A stretch of 64,000 nt of DNA from contig NZ_JAOTSB010000010.1 of assembly GCF_030247605.1 (NCBI RefSeq), positions 32,147-96,146 on the forward strand. Direction: 5' to 3'. The stretch comes from Acidaminobacter sp. GTDB taxonomy: Bacteria; Bacillota; Clostridia; Peptostreptococcales; Acidaminobacteraceae. The notes beneath the pieces are model-generated. The model saw only the letters and a program-made list of their open reading frames with translations, searched no databases and was not told where the DNA came from. The position numbers were made by a program, and so were the translations under genes. This document shows positions 55,404 through 63,014 of this stretch, piece after piece (position 1 is the first letter of the stretch; every line of letters begins with the position of its first letter).

Positions 55404-55867
55404 TGAATTTTCATTGCCTCCAACACTTGTTCAGCATGTCCCGCCGCTTTTACGCCTCTAAAGACGTGGATCAGTTTCCCGGATTCGTCAAAGACAAAAG
55501 TGGATCGGTCGACACCCATGACATCCTTGCCATACATCTTTTTCGCCTTCATGACGTCAAAATAGTGATGGGCGGTCTGATCAGGGTCACTAAGAAGTAC
55601 AAAATTCAAATCCTGCTTTTCAATAAACTTAAGGTGAGATTTGACAGAGTCCCTGCTGATCCCGACAACCTCGGCATTCAAAGCTTCAAAAGCTTCTTTC
55701 AGTGCCCGAAACTCGAGCGCTTCCTGCGTTCAGCCTGAGGTGCTGTCTTTGGGATAGAAAAAGAGCACCAGTTTTTTCCCTTTGGCTGCATAATCAGACA
55801 GTTTGACGGCTTCGCCCCCACTGCCTTCAAGCACTAGTTCAGGCACTGCTGCACCGATCTCGATCAT
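55400..55867 (-). CDS. selenocysteine-containing BCP/AhpC-type peroxiredoxin (UGA at codon 46)
   Basis: A 155-residue thiol-type peroxidase in which Sec replaces the peroxidatic Cys. Reading from the ATG at 55867 (AAGGAGG upstream), the frame is typical Bcp: GAAVPELVLEGSGGEAVKLS, then LFFYPKDSTSG-U-TQEALEFRALKEAF. The single UGA (55730-55732) is at the Cys of the TPGC motif. The remainder continues with VVGISRDSVKSH, LNFVLLSDPD and DRSTFVFDESGK. The resolving Cys five residues later in Bcp is Leu, and no Cys occurs anywhere, so it is a 1-Sec enzyme needing an external reductant. A nonsense pseudogene is the alternative; intact flanks, ribosome site and SECIS-like hairpin argue against it. Confidence 0.88.
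55701..55732 (-). promoter_or_regulatory. bacterial SECIS-like hairpin after the UGA
   Basis: Downstream of UGA (55732-55730), GCUCG (55718-55714) pairs with CGGGC (55708-55704) around the loop AGUUU. Two further pairs lie below a C-A mismatch. The loop G is 18 nt after the UGA. Published bSECIS descriptions require a small apical loop with a G in its first two positions at roughly 16-37 nt; this one fits. Confidence 0.7.
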
Positions 55868-55888
55868 AAAATTGCCTCCTTCATATGG

Positions 55889-55932
55889 ATGACGCCAGAC
55901 ACGCCGTGAATGAAGCGGGCGTCTGACGTCAT
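55889..55932 (-). repeat. long hairpin upstream of the peroxiredoxin ribosome site
   Basis: On the minus strand ATGACGTCAGACGCC pairs with GGCGTGTCTGGCGTCAT, a 15-bp stem with a 2-nt bulge. It lies between the phosphofructokinase stop and the peroxiredoxin start, ending ~10 nt before AAGGAGG. No T-run, so not a terminator. A mRNA processing or stability role is possible. Confidence 0.65.
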
Positions 55933-55948
55933 CTTGCTGACAGCCGTT

Positions 55949-57166
55949 TTATTTGTTGAGGACTTTGTCGACTCTTGGCGCTCTGAGACGGTGTGCCTGC
56001 TCAAAGCCGGAGCCTATCAAAGGTCTCAGGTAATATTTAAAATCGTCAGTAACGTGGTTGCCGGCGAGGTTGATGTACTCATCCGGCATCAGGCGGGTCT
56101 TGGCCGCAACGGTTTCCAGAGGCACCAATTTGTAGTCCACAGAGTAAAAACCGGTTCTCTCAATGGCAATTGAACCGTCGACGCGATTCCAGATCGCGAA
56201 TTGAGCAGCTTTTTCGCCGACTTCGCGCGCCTCTCTCTGGTCGACATCTGAAACGCAGCCCAGGAAGGATCTTTGCAGGTAACCAAAGGTATCTGCCCTG
56301 ACGCGGCTGATATTCAGTTTTGTTTTGATGAGATCCGCCAGGTAATCGCCCAAGACGCCGGATCCGGAGAGTTGAACATTGCCATGAGCGTCAAACTCCT
56401 GCTTCATGCCGGAATGCTGGCTGATAGGTTTGCCGTTTGCGTCCACAACCCCTTCAGAGATCGCGATAATGCAGCGGCCATACTTATCATAAGTCTCCTT
56501 GACGTCCTTCAGGAAGTTATCAACGTCAAAGGTGCGCTCCGGCAAATAGATGAGGTGCGGACCATCATCCGGATACTTCTGAGCCAAAGAGGCCGCTGCC
56601 GTCAGGAAGCCCGCAGAACGGCCCATGACAACGCCTATGTAGACGCCGCCCATGGCGCGGTTGTCCAGGTTAACCCCTGAGAAAGCGCTGGCGACATAAC
56701 GGGCTGCAGACCCATAACCCGGGGTATGGTCGTTCATCATCAGATCGTTGTCAATAGTTTTCGGAATATGAATCGCCCTGAATTCATAATTGGCGATTTC
56801 TGCGTATTGATTGACAATCCGGACCGTGTCGCTTGAATCATTGCCGCCAATGTAGAAGAAGTAACGGATGTCATGCGCTTTCATAGTTTCAAACATTTCG
56901 CGGCAAAACTTTTCGTCAGGCTTGATGCGTGTCGACAAAAGCGCTGAGGACGGCGTCTTGGCGACCTGCTCCAGATTATGAGTCGTCTCCTGTGTCAGAT
57001 CGAGAAAATTCTCGTTGACTATGCCTTCTACACCATGCTCAGCCCCGTATACCTTTGTGACCTGGCTGAATTTTCTGCTTTCAAGAACAGCGCCTACCAA
57101 GGATTGATTTATGACCGCCGTAGGGCCGCCGCCTTGAGCGACTAAAACTTTTCCTCTTAATTCCAT
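55949..57166 (-). CDS. 6-phosphofructokinase, probably PPi-dependent
   Basis: A 405-residue enzyme of glycolysis. N-terminal VAQGGGPTAVINQSL. The phosphate-donor site reads GGND (107-110) followed by SS, and the catalytic motif is PKTIDND (135-141). In PPi enzymes Asp replaces the second Gly of ATP-PFK GGDG and Lys precedes TIDND; here both features hold, with Asn at the third position. GYGSAARYVASA and MGRSAGFLTAAAS complete the fold. AGGAGG precedes the ATG. PPi use saves ATP in anaerobes. The donor is inferred, not proven. Confidence 0.88.
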   Translation of the reverse strand: MELRGKVLVAQGGGPTAVINQSLVGAVLESRKFSQVTKVYGAEHGVEGIVNENFLDLTQETTHNLEQVAKTPSSALLSTRIKPDEKFCREMFETMKAHDIRYFFYIGGNDSSDTVRIVNQYAEIANYEFRAIHIPKTIDNDLMMNDHTPGYGSAARYVASAFSGVNLDNRAMGGVYIGVVMGRSAGFLTAAASLAQKYPDDGPHLIYLPERTFDVDNFLKDVKETYDKYGRCIIAISEGVVDANGKPISQHSGMKQEFDAHGNVQLSGSGVLGDYLADLIKTKLNISRVRADTFGYLQRSFLGCVSDVDQREAREVGEKAAQFAIWNRVDGSIAIERTGFYSVDYKLVPLETVAAKTRLMPDEYINLAGNHVTDDFKYYLRPLIGSGFEQAHRLRAPRVDKVLNK

Positions 57167-57270
57167 AAATGATCGCCTCCTAAAATGACATTTGAACTAT
57201 TGATACCCGAAAAGTCATCAAATTGACATTCTCAGGAAAACTTTGTTGCTGCGTTTCAGCGAAACTTTTA

Positions 57271-58845
57271 TCAGATGCCATAGCGTTCTTTGTATTTCGC
57301 TTTCAGATCCTGGATGTAGTAGCTGGGATCAAAAGGCTTACCGGTAGCTGCCTCTATGAGCTGCTCCGGCTTTAGCCGTTTGCCGTGGCTATGCACATGA
57401 AGTGTCAGCCACTCCAAAATATCGCCAAAGTCCAGAGATCTCAGCGCCCGTTCCACATCGACCTCCTGTTTCATGAAATGCAGGAGCTGTGACGCATAGG
57501 CATTCCCCAAAGCGTAGGATGGGAAATAGCCAATAAGACCGGCTGCCCAATGGACATCCTGAAGCACCCCTTCCCCATGATGGGCAGGCTCCACGCCAAG
57601 ATAGTCCCTCATCAAGCGGTTCCAAGCCTCCGGCAGGTCCTCAACTTCCAGCGCCCCTTCAAAAATGGCTTTTTCAAGTTCATAGCGCACCATGATATGC
57701 AGCGAATACGTCAACTCATCTGCTTCAATCCGAATCAAAGTCGCTTCGACACGATTGATTGCTTCTATGAACGTGTCAAGCGGTATGTCATCCAGCGCCG
57801 GGCTGAACTCTGCCTGCATTTCATCGTACAGCTTTCTCCAAAAGGCTTTGCTTCTGCCAAAAGCATTTTCAAACATCCGCGACTGAGATTCATGGACCGC
57901 CGAGGACGCACCTCCGTCCAAACCAGTATTGGCAAGAATTCTATCAAAATTTTGTTCATAGATGCCATGCCCGCCTTCATGAAGGACACTGAATATGGAG
58001 GAAATGAATTCCTGCTCATAGTAATGGGTGGTCATTCGAACATCATCTATGGACATAGCATTCGTAAACGGATGCTCACTTTCCTTCAGAAAGCCCCGGT
58101 TCAGGTCAAAGCCTATGACCTCCAGCAACCGTCTGGAAAACGCCTCCTGTTTCTCCTTTGGAATCGCCCTGGAAAGAAAATCATAGTGCTGCGGGTTTTC
58201 GGAGATCTTCTCCCTGATTCCGCTGAGCAGCGGCACTATTTCCGCTCGAAGCTCGCCAAAAAAGCGATCCAGTTTTTTGACCGTCATTCCCGGTTCAAAC
58301 ATTTCAATCCAGGCATCATATGGATGTTGATCATACCCGATGTATTCTGAGAATCTCCTCGCAGTATCAAAAATGATTCTGTAATGGGACTTAAATCCCT
58401 CAAAATCACTTGCCCGCTTTGCCTCTTCCCATTCCACTTCTGATTTCGAAAGAAAAGTCATGAACTCAGTATAATCGTCCTTAGGAATTTTTTCTATTCG
58501 CTTGAGTTCAATCAGCCACTCCCTGGCAATGTCCCCTTCAAGGGTTCCCGCCTCCCGCGAAAATGCTTCCAGCAGCACCCTGAATTCAGGGTCCACGAGG
58601 AAACGATAGTGTTCGCGCGTCAAGACGCCATAACCTTTGCTCCTGAAGCCCACGCCCGCGATTGGCGCGCCGCTCACCGTCTGGTCCCAATTAATGGTGT
58701 TCATGGCCAGCCGGTAAGCAGACAATATTTCAAGAAACTCATAAAGTTTCTCCTGACAGGTCCGGCGTTCCTCGGTTGAATGCCAGAGTTCTTGGCTGGT
58801 CAGACTGCCGGTTCTATGATCAGAGCTGCTCTCAGGTCTGTCCAT
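57271..58845 (-). CDS. M32 metallocarboxypeptidase (thermostable carboxypeptidase Taq family)
   Basis: A 524-residue cytoplasmic zinc carboxypeptidase that removes C-terminal residues of broad type except proline. Zinc motif HEGGHG with the distal Glu in HESQSR; substrate motifs DVRMTTHY and DVHWAAGLIGYFPSYALGN. Family members are ~500 residues, so ours is full length with a ~30-residue N-terminal extension (MDRPESSSDHRTG) that may not be translated. GGAG lies 10 nt from the ATG. It follows the FMN dehydrogenase by 4 nt. Confidence 0.94.
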   Translation of the reverse strand: MDRPESSSDHRTGSLTSQELWHSTEERRTCQEKLYEFLEILSAYRLAMNTINWDQTVSGAPIAGVGFRSKGYGVLTREHYRFLVDPEFRVLLEAFSREAGTLEGDIAREWLIELKRIEKIPKDDYTEFMTFLSKSEVEWEEAKRASDFEGFKSHYRIIFDTARRFSEYIGYDQHPYDAWIEMFEPGMTVKKLDRFFGELRAEIVPLLSGIREKISENPQHYDFLSRAIPKEKQEAFSRRLLEVIGFDLNRGFLKESEHPFTNAMSIDDVRMTTHYYEQEFISSIFSVLHEGGHGIYEQNFDRILANTGLDGGASSAVHESQSRMFENAFGRSKAFWRKLYDEMQAEFSPALDDIPLDTFIEAINRVEATLIRIEADELTYSLHIMVRYELEKAIFEGALEVEDLPEAWNRLMRDYLGVEPAHHGEGVLQDVHWAAGLIGYFPSYALGNAYASQLLHFMKQEVDVERALRSLDFGDILEWLTLHVHSHGKRLKPEQLIEAATGKPFDPSYYIQDLKAKYKERYGI

Positions 58846-58849
58846 ACAA

Positions 58850-59878
58850 TCAGCGCTCCAGTCTCACACAGACCTTATCCCGAGTGATTTCGCCGATGGT
58901 CCCGGCCCCCGTCATCAGCATAGCCTCTGTCAATTCTGCCTTAAGCTTATTCAAATACAGCCCGACACCCTCTTCAGCCCCGCCATAAACGGCATAGGCG
59001 AACGGCCTGCCGATCAAGACGCCCTGGGCGCCCATAGCAATGGCTTTGAAGACATCCAAGCCTGTACGGAATCCCCCGTCGACCAGGATCGTCATCTTCC
59101 CGCTGACTGCCTTTACTATATCCGGCAGCACTTCAATGGTCGACGGCGTTTCATCCAGCACCCGCCCGCCGTGATTGGAGACAATAATGCCGCTGGCGCC
59201 GGCTTCAAGTGCTTTTTTTGCGCCTTCAACTGTCATGATCCCCTTCAGGATAAACGGCACTTTGATCTGCGCAATAATTTTTGAAAGGGTTTCAACCGAC
59301 ATAGGTGCCACCGGTTTCCCCTGTGCCGCCAAAATAGCAAGTCCGGCAGCGTCGATATCCATTGCTACCGCGAGCGCGCCCGAGGCCTCGGCCATCTTCG
59401 CCTTATTAAGGACCTCTTCGTAACTCCAAGGCTTGATTGTAGGAATACCCCAGCCTTCGAGCTCATAGATGGCTTCAATTGTCCCCTGGAACACTTCATC
59501 CTTTACGCCGTCCCCCGTGAATGCCACCGTTCCGGCTGAGTGGCAGCCCTTCAGCAAGGCGCTGGAATAGGACAGATCGTCATATAAGTCGCTATAGTGA
59601 AGGCCAACTGCGCCAATAGGCGCCGCATACACCGGCAGATCCACCGTCTTTCCAAAGAGCGTCGTTTGGGTGGATACCGCTTTTGGGTCATAGATGGTAT
59701 CCATTTGGAGGCGGATCTTTTTTAAGTCCTGGTAACTTCTGATGAATCCAAGTCCTGAGCCTTTTCCGCCCGGCCCCGGGATCATGCCCCTGCATGCGAT
59801 GCCGTTGCATTCCGGACAAACTTTGCAATAAGGACCAATATTCTGCTTCGCATTGTTCAACACTTCCTGATAATTCAT
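58850..59878 (-). CDS. FMN-dependent alpha-hydroxy-acid dehydrogenase family protein
   Basis: A ~342-residue TIM-barrel flavoprotein. FMN and catalytic signatures: APIGAVGLHYSDLYDD, FILKGIMTVEGAKKALEAGA, SNHGGRVLDETPST (catalytic His/Arg), LVDGGFRTGLDVFKAIAMGA and LIGRPFAYA. The N-terminus has a cysteine cluster CKVCPECNGIACRG, absent from classical lactate oxidases but seen in clostridial relatives; it could hold a metal or Fe-S centre. The ATG at 59878 is chosen (AAGGAG 10 nt upstream). Substrate is unknown; a redox role near peptide catabolism is possible. Confidence 0.88.
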   Translation of the reverse strand: MNYQEVLNNAKQNIGPYCKVCPECNGIACRGMIPGPGGKGSGLGFIRSYQDLKKIRLQMDTIYDPKAVSTQTTLFGKTVDLPVYAAPIGAVGLHYSDLYDDLSYSSALLKGCHSAGTVAFTGDGVKDEVFQGTIEAIYELEGWGIPTIKPWSYEEVLNKAKMAEASGALAVAMDIDAAGLAILAAQGKPVAPMSVETLSKIIAQIKVPFILKGIMTVEGAKKALEAGASGIIVSNHGGRVLDETPSTIEVLPDIVKAVSGKMTILVDGGFRTGLDVFKAIAMGAQGVLIGRPFAYAVYGGAEEGVGLYLNKLKAELTEAMLMTGAGTIGEITRDKVCVRLER

Positions 59879-59940
59879 CACTCGGTCACTCCTTAGGTTA
59901 GACTCACTTGAGGAACCATACCCTTGTTCCATTCAATAAA

Positions 59941-59946
59941 AGTATA
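59941..59946 (-). promoter_or_regulatory. extended -10 element upstream of FMN dehydrogenase
   Basis: TGG then TATACT on the minus strand (59949-59941), ~63 nt before the start. The -35 (TGTCTT at 17 nt) is poor, as expected for extended -10 promoters. Confidence 0.5.
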
Positions 59947-60040
59947 CCAAATTCTCAGACAGGAAGACATAGAAGGATGACATCGGGCCCGCCTCATCTC
60001 CTACATTTTCAGGTTGCTTCTGTTCTAAGCTGCAAAGGTA

Positions 60041-60049
60041 TGATATAAT
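60041..60049 (+). promoter_or_regulatory. extended -10 promoter of the SEC-C gene
   Basis: TGATATAAT (TGN + TATAAT at 60044-60049) with a weak -35 (TGTTCT at 60021-60026, 17 nt away). It is 72 nt before the TTG start. Confidence 0.6.
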
Positions 60050-60121
60050 GTCAAGCGGTTAAGCTCGAAAAACGCACGCCATCTGGCGAAATAAGGCAAG
60101 ACATTGAAGGGAGTTTTAAGT

Positions 60122-60619
60122 TTGAAACTATACGAAGCATGGGAAGCGCTCGCCGCACAAGAGCGCAGCGAAAAGGAGCATCAGTCCTTCTGGCAGGCGT
60201 ACCTCCTCAAGGAGCAGCACAACTACGAAAAAATGCTGGGCGAAAAGAACACCAAGCTCACAGGCACTATTGCGGAACTCGCAGAAGCAAACGACATGGA
60301 TGCCGTTACTTTTGCCGGCTTCCTGGACGGGATCAATACAAGTCTCGTCGAGGCTGTCACTTTAGAGGATCTGGAAGAAACCACTGCCATTGATGCAGAA
60401 GTGGATTTCGAAAAACTCTACTTCAACATGCTCGACGCAAAGGCAGAATGGCTCTATAATTTGCCAGCATGGGAAGAGATCCTGTCCGAAGAGGAGCGCA
60501 AGGAGATCAAAAAAGAGTTCAACAAGTCGAAAACTGTGGTCAAAGATGCCAAAATTGGCAGAAATGATCCTTGCCCATGCGGCAGCGGAAAGAAATACAA
60601 AAAGTGCTGCGGCGCATAG
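60122..60619 (+). CDS. SEC-C motif protein
   Basis: A 165-residue acidic protein ending in the zinc-binding SEC-C motif [19 protein letters not shown] (about 146-164), as found at the C-terminus of SecA. The N-terminal ~140 residues are helical ([37 protein letters not shown]) without a named domain. SEC-C modules bind SecB or ribosomes; here the role is unknown. The TTG at 60122 is chosen (GGGAG 8 nt upstream). Plus strand, monocistronic, with promoter and terminator. Confidence 0.85.
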   Translation: MKLYEAWEALAAQERSEKEHQSFWQAYLLKEQHNYEKMLGEKNTKLTGTIAELAEANDMDAVTFAGFLDGINTSLVEAVTLEDLEETTAIDAEVDFEKLYFNMLDAKAEWLYNLPAWEEILSEEERKEIKKEFNKSKTVVKDAKIGRNDPCPCGSGKKYKKCCGA

Positions 60620-60650
60620 CCCTTTAGCGCTTATAGTCTCTAAAAGATTA

Positions 60651-60706
60651 AGTGACCTTGGTAAGACCGGCTAATAACTGCCATTCTTATCAAGGTCACT
60701 TTTTTT
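60651..60706 (+). terminator. terminator of the SEC-C gene
   Basis: A 16-bp stem (AGTGACCTTGGTAAGA with TCTTATCAAGGTCACT, one G-T pair) around a 18-nt loop, followed by TTTTTT. Confidence 0.9.
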
Positions 60707-60717
60707 CAAAGTTGGAA

Positions 60718-60760
60718 GGAAGCCTGAGTCGATAGGCATCAGCCGCAGACACCGGTTTCC
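60718..60760. repeat. intergenic repeat family, copy 3
   Basis: GGAAGCC (60718-60724) and GGTTTCC (60754-60760) form 7-bp arms around the core GTCGATAGGC (60728-60737), GGC-ATCA-GCC and GCAGACA. It lies between the SEC-C terminator and the mscS stop, eight bases from the latter. Confidence 0.7.
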
Positions 60761-60767
60761 GCTTAAA

Positions 60768-61874
60768 TTATTTTGCCGCCTCAGCTGTCTCCATGTAGAT
60801 GCTGAGACTTGGAAATGCCGGCGATGTGCCGACTTCTTTCATGATTTTCATGACACTCAGCTGAATCCTCTCCCTGATTTCAAAAAAGAGGGCCAGATCG
60901 TTGGTGTTGATAAAGCAGTTCACTAGAACATCCAAACTGCTGGCGCCAAATTGATCGAAGCGAACAATCCGTCCATCCTGCAACACCATGTCCTCAGTGT
61001 CAAAATAGCTGAGGATCCTGTCTCTGAGGTTTTCAAGATCCTCAGGCCCGGCATCATAGGTCACGCCCAAAGTAAACCTGAGGCGTCGGATTCCCCTGCG
61101 TGTGAAGTTTGAGATAGGATTGTTGGCCATAATGGAATTGGGCACCACGACGACTTCTTTCGTCGCCGTTCTGATTCTCGTGCTGCGGAAAGACAATTCC
61201 TCGACTTCACCTTCTACGCCGCTGCAGGAGATCCATTCCCCAATGTCATACGGCCTGTCCATGATCAGCGTCATCCCCGCGATCATATTGCCCAGCGTGT
61301 CTTTGGCCGCCATGGCAAAGGCAAGGCCCGCAATGCCCAGTCCGGCAATAAAGCCGTTGACGTCAAAGAATTCACTCGCCGCCATGCCAATAGCCAGTAC
61401 CATGATCAGCGTTCGAATCACTTTGACCGTCAGCTGCTTCACGAGTACGGTTGAACCGAGATTCAAGCGATCGTCCAACTTGAAGAGCACGCTCGAATAA
61501 ACCCTGTCCAGATTGTAAAAACCTGTTGCCATGGTTAAGATCACGACCACACGCATGAGTTTGTCCACAAATCCGGAAGCCGCAGCCAGCGGGAGATACT
61601 GGATCATCAAATACTTATAAGCCAGGTAGAGGCCTAAAAAAACAAACAGATACTTCAACGGTTTTTCAAATGCTTTTACTATAGACTCATAAACCTCGCT
61701 ATCCATCTTTTTCGCCACGACCCGCAAAAGCTTGAACAGCAGTTTCTCAAGCAGTCTATGACCCGCCACAAAAACTAGGACAATGCCCGCAGCGATCAGC
61801 GCGTTCCACCCTATTGAGGGCAGACCCGTACCCATGCCAAACGCGGCAGACAAAGCGGCTGCGACTTCAATCAT
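60768..61874 (-). CDS. MscS family mechanosensitive channel
   Basis: A 368-residue membrane protein with an N-terminal hydrophobic region (LIAAGIVLVFVAGHRLL), two to three further TMs, the pore-lining helix GFIAGLGIAGLAFAMAAKDTLGNMIAG (Gly/Ala-rich, about 173-200), the beta domain DRPYDIGEWI...VVVVPNSIMANNPISNFTR, and an alpha/beta end. It relieves osmotic pressure. The ATG is 2 nt after the yhaM-type stop, GAGGAGG upstream. Confidence 0.93.
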   Translation of the reverse strand: MIEVAAALSAAFGMGTGLPSIGWNALIAAGIVLVFVAGHRLLEKLLFKLLRVVAKKMDSEVYESIVKAFEKPLKYLFVFLGLYLAYKYLMIQYLPLAAASGFVDKLMRVVVILTMATGFYNLDRVYSSVLFKLDDRLNLGSTVLVKQLTVKVIRTLIMVLAIGMAASEFFDVNGFIAGLGIAGLAFAMAAKDTLGNMIAGMTLIMDRPYDIGEWISCSGVEGEVEELSFRSTRIRTATKEVVVVPNSIMANNPISNFTRRGIRRLRFTLGVTYDAGPEDLENLRDRILSYFDTEDMVLQDGRIVRFDQFGASSLDVLVNCFINTNDLALFFEIRERIQLSVMKIMKEVGTSPAFPSLSIYMETAEAAK

Positions 61875-61876
61875 GC

Positions 61877-62845
61877 TTACTCTTCCTCCTCAATTGCATA
61901 GGATGGCTTATAGACTCTCCTGTAGTCAATGGATTGAACTCCGTCACTGAAAGTTCCCGGCGCAATGCCGTCAACAGCCTTGGCCATGTCGTACATACGT
62001 GCGTCGATCATATCCAGATAATGAAGAAGCTCTCCTTCAGGTATACTCGGCTTTTTAGGACTGCCATACTCAGGCTCATAATGATGCGTCAAAATTAAAT
62101 GCTGCAGCAGCAGAGAAATTTCACGTTCAAGTCCAATCTCCTCGGCCAGGTTATCAATAGTCTTGATGCCCATGATAATGTGCCCCAGAACTTGGCCTTC
62201 AAAGGAATACGAACTGACAATCCCGAGCTCATCCGCCTCCATCTCATTGATCTTCTCAATGTCATGAAGAATTACACCGGCGTACAGGAGATCCTTGTCC
62301 AGATTCCCATAGATCCCACAGAGGACTTTTGCGCTTCTGAGCATTCTGAGCACATGATACAACAGCCCTGATCGAATGGAGTGATGATGTTTCTTGGCGG
62401 CAGGATAAATTTCAAATTTGTCTGCATACAGCCCTATAATTCGCTCCACGAGTTCGCGCAGCTTCTCTTTTTCAATTTCAGCGATATAGCCCCAAAGCTC
62501 CTGCATCATGGCCGCACTGGATTCAGGCGCGCTCTGGACGAGCATCTCCACTTTGACCTCGTCGGCCGGCTCACTGAGCCGCATCTTGGTCACCTTCATC
62601 TGAAGAGAACTCTGCCAGCTCGTCACGGTGCCACGAATTTTGACGACATCCCCCGCCTTGAACATGCCGACCAAATCTTCCGGCAAGTCCCAGTACTTTG
62701 AGTTGATTTCTCCGGAACTGTCAGAAATAGTAAAATCCAGATATTTTTTGTTGTTGGTTGATGTCTTCAGATTCAGACTCCTGATTAGGAAAAATCCCTG
62801 GATTTCCTCACCGGCCTCAAAGTTTCTAATCGTTTTCTCACTCAT
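61877..62845 (-). CDS. YhaM-type 3'-5' exoribonuclease (OB + HD domains)
   Basis: A 322-residue protein with an N-terminal OB fold (about 15-90, GFFLIRSLNLKTSTNNKKYLDFTISD) and an HD domain (HHHSIRSGLLYHVLRM, then VILHDIEKI and LILTHHYEPEYGSPKKPSIPE). This architecture matches Bacillus YhaM, an Mn-dependent 3'-5' exonuclease that trims RNA and ssDNA ends. ATG 62845 chosen (GGGAGG 6 nt upstream; the preceding GTG is alternative). Co-transcribed with mscS. Confidence 0.92.
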   Translation of the reverse strand: MSEKTIRNFEAGEEIQGFFLIRSLNLKTSTNNKKYLDFTISDSSGEINSKYWDLPEDLVGMFKAGDVVKIRGTVTSWQSSLQMKVTKMRLSEPADEVKVEMLVQSAPESSAAMMQELWGYIAEIEKEKLRELVERIIGLYADKFEIYPAAKKHHHSIRSGLLYHVLRMLRSAKVLCGIYGNLDKDLLYAGVILHDIEKINEMEADELGIVSSYSFEGQVLGHIIMGIKTIDNLAEEIGLEREISLLLQHLILTHHYEPEYGSPKKPSIPEGELLHYLDMIDARMYDMAKAVDGIAPGTFSDGVQSIDYRRVYKPSYAIEEEE

Positions 62846-62978
62846 CACAATCCTCCCGGATCCTTAAACAAATAGTTATTACGCCGGTGTTTAAAGCTTT
62901 GAAGGCTTTCTCGTCAAACAGATGACTTTGAAGCACTTCAACCATTTTCAATTTAACTGCTTAAACACCGGAGCAACA

Positions 62979-63005
62979 GGAACCCCTGTTTTAGACAGGG
63001 GTTCC
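62979..63005 (-). terminator. hairpin after the parvulin gene
   Basis: On the minus strand an 11-bp perfect stem (GGAACCCCTGT with ACAGGGGTTCC, 5-nt loop) starts 10 nt past the stop, but the following bases (TGTTGCTCC) are only weakly T-rich. A wider 11-bp inverted repeat (CCGGTGTTTAA at 62884, TTAAACACCGG at 62961) lies next to it. Confidence 0.55.
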
Positions 63006-63014
63006 ACAAGTGGT

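Noticed and set aside
55400..55681. Treating the peroxiredoxin as a 93-residue gene or a frameshifted pseudogene
   Set aside because: The upstream part is in the same frame with an excellent ribosome site and Bcp signature; the only interruption is UGA at the catalytic position, so selenocysteine explains it better.
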